Shown here one piece after another: positions 1 through 6,100 of a DNA stretch of 64,000 nt; the stretch's first letter is position 1; every line of letters begins with the position of its first letter. The notes under the pieces are model-generated. The model worked only from the letters and a program-made list of their open reading frames with translations, made no database searches and was not told the DNA's origin. Location of the stretch: assembly GCF_001424565.1 (NCBI RefSeq), contig NZ_LMOL01000009.1:537-64536 (forward strand), in the 5' to 3' direction. The translations under genes were made by a program, and so were the position numbers. Source of the DNA: Arthrobacter sp. Leaf141 (GTDB lineage Bacteria > Actinomycetota > Actinomycetes > Actinomycetales > Micrococcaceae).

Positions 1-266
1 TTCGCCGTCCATAACCCCAGCATAGGGAGGGGGTACGACAAATTCCGACGGGACGGGGGCTATGTGCATAACCACCAGAAATCGAGCATTTTGCGTCTGT
101 TCCAGTCCAGCAGGGCTGGTCCGCATGGTGAGTGTTTCAGGATGGCAACCACTGCTTACTATTGCGCCCCTCACTGGTGACGGCCACCAAAGCCGCAGCC
201 GCCGTCGTCCGCTCACGGGCAGCCGTTTTGGGGTTGCGCCCCTGACTCCGGTAACCTATTCAGGTT
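1..266. other. Left-edge stretch upstream of the tRNA, no gene seen
   Basis: I see no convincing protein gene here. A 69-codon open frame on the plus strand starting at 62 has no ribosome binding site and an unremarkable Arg/Pro-rich product. The tRNA promoter should lie in the last 50 bases. A TAACCT at 252-257 is the best -10 candidate, but no well-spaced -35 box goes with it. Confidence 0.4.
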
Positions 267-356
267 GGTGACGTGTCCGAGCGGCCGAAGGTGCAACACT
301 CGAAATGTTGTTTGGTGTAAAAGCCAACGTGGGTTCAAATCCCACCGTCACCGCCA
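267..356 (+). tRNA. tRNA-Ser, anticodon CGA
   Basis: This is a 90-nt class II tRNA. The acceptor stem GGTGACG (267-273) pairs with CGTCACC (346-352), followed by a G discriminator and an encoded CCA (354-356). The anticodon stem CAACA/TGTTG (294-298/306-310) encloses the loop CTCGAAA, giving anticodon CGA at 301-303, which reads UCG serine codons. A long variable arm (TTGG...CCAA) and a T-arm with GTTCAAAT confirm a serine-type tRNA. It stands alone, and the accessory toxin region begins on its 3' side. Confidence 0.96.
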
Positions 357-362
357 GTGAGC

Positions 363-410
363 AAGGCCCTGATTCCTTTACAAACAGTGGGAATCAGGGC
401 CTTTCTCTAT
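363..410 (+). terminator. Rho-independent terminator of tRNA-Ser
   Basis: A perfect 14-bp inverted repeat (363-376 with 390-403, arm AAGGCCCTGATTCC) has a 13-nt loop and is followed by TTCTCTAT. It begins 7 nt after the tRNA CCA, so it ends the tRNA transcript. Confidence 0.85.
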
Positions 411-447
411 AGCGGGGGTCAGGCAAGGAATCCGGGCTAAGGTACCG

Positions 448-897
448 TCACTTGCGTTTGTTGCGAGCCAAGCCGGCAAGGGCCGCCAGGCCAATCAGCA
501 CGCAGAGCGCCCCCAGAAAGCCGCCGAAACCTCTACCCATCGGCCCGGCGATCAGGACTAGCCCAAGGCTGAGGCCGGCCGCACCTCCGCCCAGCCGCCA
601 GGCATTTATGGCTCTTGCATCCGCCACCCGGGTCGAAACCCCATATTTACGGGGCACTCCCCTGGACTTCGGCGGGTCCGGATTTGTGCGCGCGGGTCCG
701 TCGACGACCCGCCCGGCCTGGTCAATCCAAAACCCGGGCCCTACCTCCGGGCAGTGCGCATGCACTGCGTCACTAACGGTCGCGAAGTCAGCCGGTTGGC
801 CCCGGTACATTATCTGGGAAGCCGCATGTCGAAATCCACTTGTCCGGATGTCCGGACGGCATCGTAGCGAATCAGCCGCACCGGCCGCCGCAGCCAC
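448..897 (-). CDS. Hypothetical membrane protein
   Basis: I do not recognise this 149-residue protein. Its C-terminal 55 residues contain two hydrophobic segments (around 100-120 and 123-143) ending in a positively charged ARNKRK tail. This fits a small inner-membrane protein with an N-terminal soluble part. The start is uncertain: GTG at 897 has no good Shine-Dalgarno, and ATG at 810 (codon 30) is equally possible and lacks one too. It is the last gene of the AT-richer block downstream of the Rhs toxin on the same strand. The two-helix architecture would suit another orphan immunity protein, but that is inference from position only. Confidence 0.5.
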   Translation of the reverse strand: MAAAAGAADSLRCRPDIRTSGFRHAASQIMYRGQPADFATVSDAVHAHCPEVGPGFWIDQAGRVVDGPARTNPDPPKSRGVPRKYGVSTRVADARAINAWRLGGGAAGLSLGLVLIAGPMGRGFGGFLGALCVLIGLAALAGLARNKRK

Positions 898-990
898 CTT
901 GACGGCTCAATCACAGCCGTGGCACGTACAGCAACGACGATTTCCGCAGGTTCAGGCACGGGACGATTCCTCCACGACGGTCAGCGGCAC

Positions 991-1638
991 TTACGAGAGC
1001 TTGACGAGGAACTGGTTGTAATCGGCAGCGTTGAAGTTGGCCACGATCATGCTCGACGGGTTCGCGTGCTCGACGGGCATTTGGAGGATCACTTTGTCGG
1101 TTACAGAGAAGCCCTTCTCGGCAGGAGGCGCAGTCGACTCGCCCTTGGGCAAGGTGGATACGTTGTTAAAAGTGGTCCCGTATTCGTCATCAGTACCGAA
1201 GGTCCCGTCCCAGTTCTTGTTCACCACGGAGAACTGTGTTCCACCCTTTTCGGGCTTTGTACCGTTGTACTTCCAGGTTGCCGTGAACGTCACCCAGGTG
1301 TTGCCCGGATCCGGCGCCACCTTGGAGGCAATGCTGTCCATGGCCTTGATCTCGGCGTTCGCATCGAGATTGACGCTGTCGATGACCAAGGACCAGTCGC
1401 CGTCGGTCATTTCTTCACCGATACTGTATGGGTTTGCCAGTGTCCCCTCCTTATCGCCCTTTGGCCAAACCGGTTCAGGCGTGGGGGCGGCTGCAGGCGC
1501 CGTGGCCGGTTCGGCTGCCGGCGTTTCCTTGGCGGGGGACGCGCACGCGGAAAACGTAAGCAGTGCCGCCAAAGCGAGTGCACCGCCCGCAAAAGTGCGG
1601 CGGAAGGAAGTAGAGCGGGTTTCTTTTACACGTTGCAT
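991..1638 (-). CDS. Lipoprotein with DUF4352-like domain
   Basis: This is a 215-residue exported lipoprotein. It has a basic N terminus (KETRSTSFRR), a hydrophobic core and a lipobox LTFSAC with the lipidated Cys at residue 32. A Pro/Ala/Glu linker follows. The C-terminal beta-rich domain (about 65-215) contains NPYSIGEEMTDGDWSLVIDS and GNTWVTFTATWKYNG, the pattern of DUF4352 immunoglobulin-like extracellular domains. I chose ATG 1638 because the upstream 22 codons would put non-signal sequence before the signal peptide. It lies at the far end of the toxin-downstream block on the same strand. Its role is unknown; surface-exposed solute binding or structural functions are typical of the fold. 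Confidence 0.75.
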   Translation of the reverse strand: MQRVKETRSTSFRRTFAGGALALAALLTFSACASPAKETPAAEPATAPAAAPTPEPVWPKGDKEGTLANPYSIGEEMTDGDWSLVIDSVNLDANAEIKAMDSIASKVAPDPGNTWVTFTATWKYNGTKPEKGGTQFSVVNKNWDGTFGTDDEYGTTFNNVSTLPKGESTAPPAEKGFSVTDKVILQMPVEHANPSSMIVANFNAADYNQFLVKLS

Positions 1639-1918
1639 GGTCTTTACACTATTCGATTTACAAACCGTCCGGGGGTCCCTACCCCACCGGCACGGGCGAA
1701 GCATCTCGGCATTGGTCGATCCAACGCCTGACGGTAGAGGCAGTGATTACCTGCCGACCCGGCGTCAAACAACGTCGATGATCCACAAAGTTTTGCAGCA
1801 CTTAGTCAGCAAGCTACCCATCGCTAATTCCTCAGCAGAAGAAATTTTGGTCGATTTTCGCCGCGTCTCAGAAGTATCCCCGTCGCTCACTGCACAGCCT
1901 CCCCATCTCCTGATCGAA

Positions 1919-2060
1919 AAGCTTCCCGCATGGAACTTTTATGCTTTGAACGGCATCCCCTAAGTGTGCTCCATACGTTGCGCGACTGTGCGTCATCCGT
2001 GCCGGACCTGATGACATTCCGGAAGCTCCAGTGGCTGGGATTGAGCTGCGCAAGCCGACT
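1919..2060 (-). pseudogene. Degraded Rhs C-terminal tip remnant (copy C)
   Basis: Minus-strand translation of about 1919-2010 gives MTHSRATYGAHLGDAVQSIK, which aligns with the end of the intact Rhs toxin (MTHSLSAYGG followed by AHVGAIVESVK). At nucleotide level 15 bases (GACTGTGCGTCATCC) are identical to the toxin gene, and similarity continues on both sides. Upstream, a one-base deletion relative to the toxin in the GGAGCTTC region shifts the frame, so the fragment is not a continuation of any intact gene. I read it as the leftover 3' end of an older, displaced toxin tip. The frame ends at 1868 without the toxin's own terminus. Confidence 0.65.
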
Positions 2061-2119
2061 GACCAATTCCCCAATTGCCAATAGAGACTGCTCCTACACA
2101 GACGGGAAGGCGCACGAAC

Positions 2120-2536
2120 CTAGTCGACCAACCTATATTTCTGGGCAGTAGGAATGGCTTGCTGAATGTCCCGCAAAATCACACGCGAGTACCATCCGAT
2201 TTCGAATTCGTACATACTTCCGACTTTGAATGAAGCCGTTATTGCATCTTTATTGTTAAATGTCACTCCGTTGAACACTGATATTTTTCCACAGTCCGTC
2301 GTTTCAACCAGGATTCCCGCGCTTGAGGCCGACCCTCTGGATCCACCAGAATTTGTGTTGGGTTTGACCGAAGTAACCTCACAGCGAACACTCTCAATTC
2401 CAACGGACTCCCAAAGCGGCATAAGCAGTACAAAGAGACCAGCTAGGAGTACCAGCCCGCCGGCCAGACTCCAGTACCATTTCAACGTCGGCCTTCTGGC
2501 GGGCCCATCCGGATCAAATTTCGTCTTAGAAGTCAT
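2120..2536 (-). CDS. Small membrane protein, putative orphan immunity protein
   Basis: This 138-residue protein has one clear transmembrane segment near the N terminus (about 20-42, WYWSLAGGLVLLAGLFVLL) and a roughly 95-residue outside domain containing two Cys (RCEVTSV and TTDCGKI). ATG 2536 is preceded at a good distance by GCAGGA and is preferred to the longer frame starting at 2557. It lies directly downstream of a degraded Rhs tip (copy B) on the same strand, the position an immunity gene would hold. Base composition is clearly AT-richer than the toxin gene, which is usual for cassettes acquired by transfer. The immunity role is inferred from context; no family was recognised. Confidence 0.6.
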   Translation of the reverse strand: MTSKTKFDPDGPARRPTLKWYWSLAGGLVLLAGLFVLLMPLWESVGIESVRCEVTSVKPNTNSGGSRGSASSAGILVETTDCGKISVFNGVTFNNKDAITASFKVGSMYEFEIGWYSRVILRDIQQAIPTAQKYRLVD

Positions 2537-2592
2537 TAATCCTGCAAATAGTAGCAATCATTGGGACACGACTAATCGAGGCTTCCGCTTGT

Positions 2593-2740
2593 GCCAATTG
2601 GGGAGGCCTCGAACAGTTTCGTTTGCAAGCTCACCAGCACACCGGACCATATGCCGCGAAGGAGTGAGTCATCCAACTGCGATTTGCGGGACTCCCTGGT
2701 TGACGGTTCAAACTGTCTTTTTATTTCACCGATTGTGCCG
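2593..2740 (-). pseudogene. Degraded Rhs C-terminal tip remnant (copy B)
   Basis: On the minus strand, around 2645-2685, the sequence encodes SWMTHSFAAYG, matching SWMTHSLSAYG near the end of the intact toxin. The plus-strand bases GTCATCCAACT are identical in both. In another frame the stretch down to 2593 reads GELANETVRGLPNW, resembling the toxin's last residues GEVVNQGTGASPW. The need to change frame and the absence of a start show it is a relic. It sits in the 237-bp gap between the current immunity gene and the 2120-2536 membrane gene. Confidence 0.5.
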
Positions 2741-2773
2741 TCCCAGCTCAGTCATCAATGACTGAGCAAACCA

Positions 2774-3199
2774 TTAACTCTGGTATCCACCAGCCACAAG
2801 AATCGCATTAGCCATAGTCCACTGAACCAAAATGCAAATTAAAAGAAAAACTACTGCGAGTACGTATCCCCGGATCCGGCCTGCTTTAGTTCGCGGATTC
2901 TTATCCGGCCTGCTTACCGCCCGCCATATACCGAAAATTGGTACTAAAACAGGAGCCATTGCAATTTGCATCGGGATACCATTGCCGCTTCGATTGTATT
3001 TTCCGTCATACGGCATACGCGTTTCCCAAGGTACATTCATAAAAACAAAAACAGCTATTCCAAGACACGCTAAAATGGCACAAATGCACATGAGACTCAG
3101 ATTGGTGGCATCTTTCTTAGTGACTTTGAGCTGGTCCGCACTGAAATTACTTCCATCAAAAGCGTCCGCAATACCGGAACCTTTATTTCCACTCACCAC
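2774..3199 (-). CDS. Membrane protein, probable immunity protein of the Rhs toxin
   Basis: This 141-residue protein has three hydrophobic helices (about 32-54, 77-97 and 112-135) and no recognised catalytic motif. The GTG at 3199 overlaps the last codons of the toxin gene (toxin stop 3193-3195), and a second GTG at 3196 overlaps the TGA directly. GGAG in the toxin's final codons is a plausible ribosome binding site. Tight coupling downstream of a polymorphic toxin is the classic immunity arrangement. An integral membrane immunity protein suggests the toxin acts on or in the membrane. It is markedly AT-richer than the toxin core, consistent with tip and immunity being exchanged as a unit. Specific binding to the toxin is inference. 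Confidence 0.7.
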   Translation of the reverse strand: MVSGNKGSGIADAFDGSNFSADQLKVTKKDATNLSLMCICAILACLGIAVFVFMNVPWETRMPYDGKYNRSGNGIPMQIAMAPVLVPIFGIWRAVSRPDKNPRTKAGRIRGYVLAVVFLLICILVQWTMANAILVAGGYQS

Positions 3200-6100
3200 G
3201 GGCTCGCTCCAGTTCCTTGATTGACCACTTCGCCGCTGACAAACTTCACGCTTTCAACGATAGCTCCCACGTGGGCGCCCCCATACGCAGAAAGACTGTG
3301 CGTCATCCAACTCGGATTGGGAGCCATTTCTGAAGCTCCTGGGAAGTGGGATGTGGCCGCGCCGGCGGTACCGTCAAATAGCATCTCCGCAAGGCCGTAG
3401 TCCTCACCCGTTATAACGTTATCCAAGGCACCCCCGGCAATGGAGCCACCAGAAGCCACCGCATATTGAACCAGGTGCGACTCAAGTCGCTGAGTAATAG
3501 GCCCGGCCAGATATCCCGCTTGGGAACTCACGGCGCCACTGACGAAGCCGTTCGTAGCCGCCCCGCCGACACCTGCCAACGACCATTCATCACGGGGATT
3601 AGTGACAAAGTACATTCCAGTGTTTCCCAGGCCACCCGAAACGCCGTTGGTGGCTGCGGCCCGGACCATCTGCTGACCCGGCAGTTGGGACACGTAGCCT
3701 CCGGCGGTTGAGCTGACCCGGGAAATACCTGATGTCACTGCAGTTCCAACCCGAGTCCCCGCACTGGCAACAGCAGTTCCTGCCCTGCTCGCACCGGACG
3801 CCATGGCCGAACCAACCCTCGTACCGACGGCCGAGACCGCAGAACCGGCCCTGCCGGCATTAACCAGCGCCGCTGAACCCGCACGTCCCAGGGCCGGCAG
3901 CACACGGGTACTCAAAGCTGTCCCCACGCGGCCGACACCCGATGCCACAGCACTGCTGACTTTGCCAGCCAACGGACCGGCAACGATTCCAACGGCACCC
4001 GTCAAAGCGACTTGACCCCAATTCACGGAACCCGTGGTCGCCTTCTGGATAATCGTGTCGGCGCCCGCCCCAATCAGTGCCATGCCCACAGGTCCACCCA
4101 CGCCAGTAGCCATCAGCACGCCACCGGCAATCACCATGGCGCCGCCGGCGAAATACTCCCAGTTATCGGCCATAAAGTCCCCGGCAGCCGCCATCGCCCC
4201 GCGGGTGGAACTGTCGTAAGCCTTAAGCTCATCGTCCGTCAACGGCCTGAGCCCCGTGGGGTCCGTCGTGTTCAGGGGATTGTTGCCCGCATACGCGTAA
4301 GGATTCCCATCCCACCCGGCACCAAGCACCGGAGCCAACGGATCAGTCGAAAGGAACCCACGGCTCGCCGGATCATAGGCCCGGGCGCCAAGCCACTCCA
4401 GCCCGGCAATATCCACCCCGCCGCTACCGGTCAGCGTCACCCCCGCAGGCAGCGCACCCGCAAGGCCGCCCGCCACACCGCCAGGAGCGGGGTCCACGAC
4501 CGTCGGAGCACCAACAACAGCCCACGGATCAGCCTGATCCGTGGGCCGCGCAGCCCGCCACCCCGGAGCAGCCCATGCCTCCCCCACACCCGTCACACCG
4601 CCCGGCAGCGAAAGAACCTGCCCGCCACCGATCCCAGCCAGCGCAGGGACGGAGTTGGCCGTATCCCACCACAACTCACAACGGTCGACGGCGGCAAGCT
4701 CACCCAGCGCGTCAACCCACAACGAGTGCCGCGACACCTCAGCCCCGTCACGGTCCCGGACCACAGAACCACTCAGCAGCCCGGTGGAACCCCACGCGTA
4801 TTCGGTCCAGGAACCATCCGGACCAATCAAACGCGTCCGCCGGCCCAAACCATCATGGACATACTCGGTCCGGGACCCGTCAGGTTCCGTCACGGACAGC
4901 AACTGCCCAGCAGCGTCATAACCATAAATCCGGGATCCACCCGGGACGGTTTCACGCAGAAGCCGCCCACCGTCGTCGTACTCCCACGCCAAAACCTCAG
5001 CGGGTGACTCAGGTTTTCCGGCACGGGTGGTGGCGGCGGAGACCATCTGCCCGGCGCCGTCGTACCCGTACCGGGTGACCGCACCGGACCGCGTCAGTCC
5101 CGTGATCCTGCCATCACCATCGCGGCCGATCATCGTCACATCAGGGGCACCGTCACCCGACCGGTCACGCCTGATGTGCTCGGACAGCGCACCGTTGCGG
5201 TAGGCCCACTCCTGCACCAGGTCCCCTGCCGTTGCGGAATTCATCCGGCCCGCAGCGTCGTAGCTGAAGGACGCCTCCCCCAGCAACGGATTACCAACAG
5301 CCGTGATCTGCCCGGCAGCATCACGGGCGTACGTTGTGGTGGTCCCGTAGGCGTCGGTGAAGCTGGTCCGGTGCCCGTCAGCATCGTATTCCCAGGACAG
5401 GCCCTGGGAACCACGGGTCCGGGAGGTCAGCCGCCCGCACCGGTCAAAGCCAAGCTCATGCTCGACGGCGAGCCCGTCCGGTCCGGTGTAATCGGTAATT
5501 ACAGCGCGGCGCCGCAACAGGTCGCGGCTGATGGTGGAGATCAGCTTCCCGTCCACCGAGGTGCTGGCTTCACGGCCCGCGGCGTCGTAGGTCCACGTGG
5601 TGGTGTGGCCCTCCGCATCCGTTTGCGAGAGCTGCCTGCCGGCAGGGTCGTACGTGGCCGTGGCCACGCGGCCCAGCGGGTCCGTTACCGAATCGACAAG
5701 GTCCGTGACCGTGTAGGTCCTGGTGGTCACCCCACCCAACGGGTCGGTGATCCGGACCAGCCTGCCGCGGACGTCGTACTCGAACAGGGTCCGCCCGCCC
5801 ACGCCGTTTACGGACTCAGTAAGCTCACCGGCGACGTTGTATTTGAACCTGCGGGTGCCGTACCAGGTGTCCTGTGAGAAGGTGAGCCGCCCGCAGGAGT
5901 CGTAGCCATAACGGGAAAGCCCCTGGCCCGGGGTGCGCCGCGCAATCAGCCGCCCGCCGGCGTCGTACTCAAAACTCTCCACCTCGCCCGTGGGCAGGGT
6001 CCGGGAACTGATCCGCTGGTCCTCGTCGTAGGCCAACTCCGTGACCGCGCCGAGCGGGTCGGTGGTGCGCCAGGGACGGCCGCAGCCATCGTATTCGTAC

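Noticed and set aside
1868..2081. Two overlapping minus-strand frames of 68 and 64 codons as real small genes
   Set aside because: They split a segment that aligns with the toxin end across a frameshift, so a degraded tip explains them better.
4012..5007. A 331-codon plus-strand frame rich in Arg, Pro and His
   Set aside because: Shadow of the Rhs core; the minus-strand protein carries clear YD-repeat text across the same bases.
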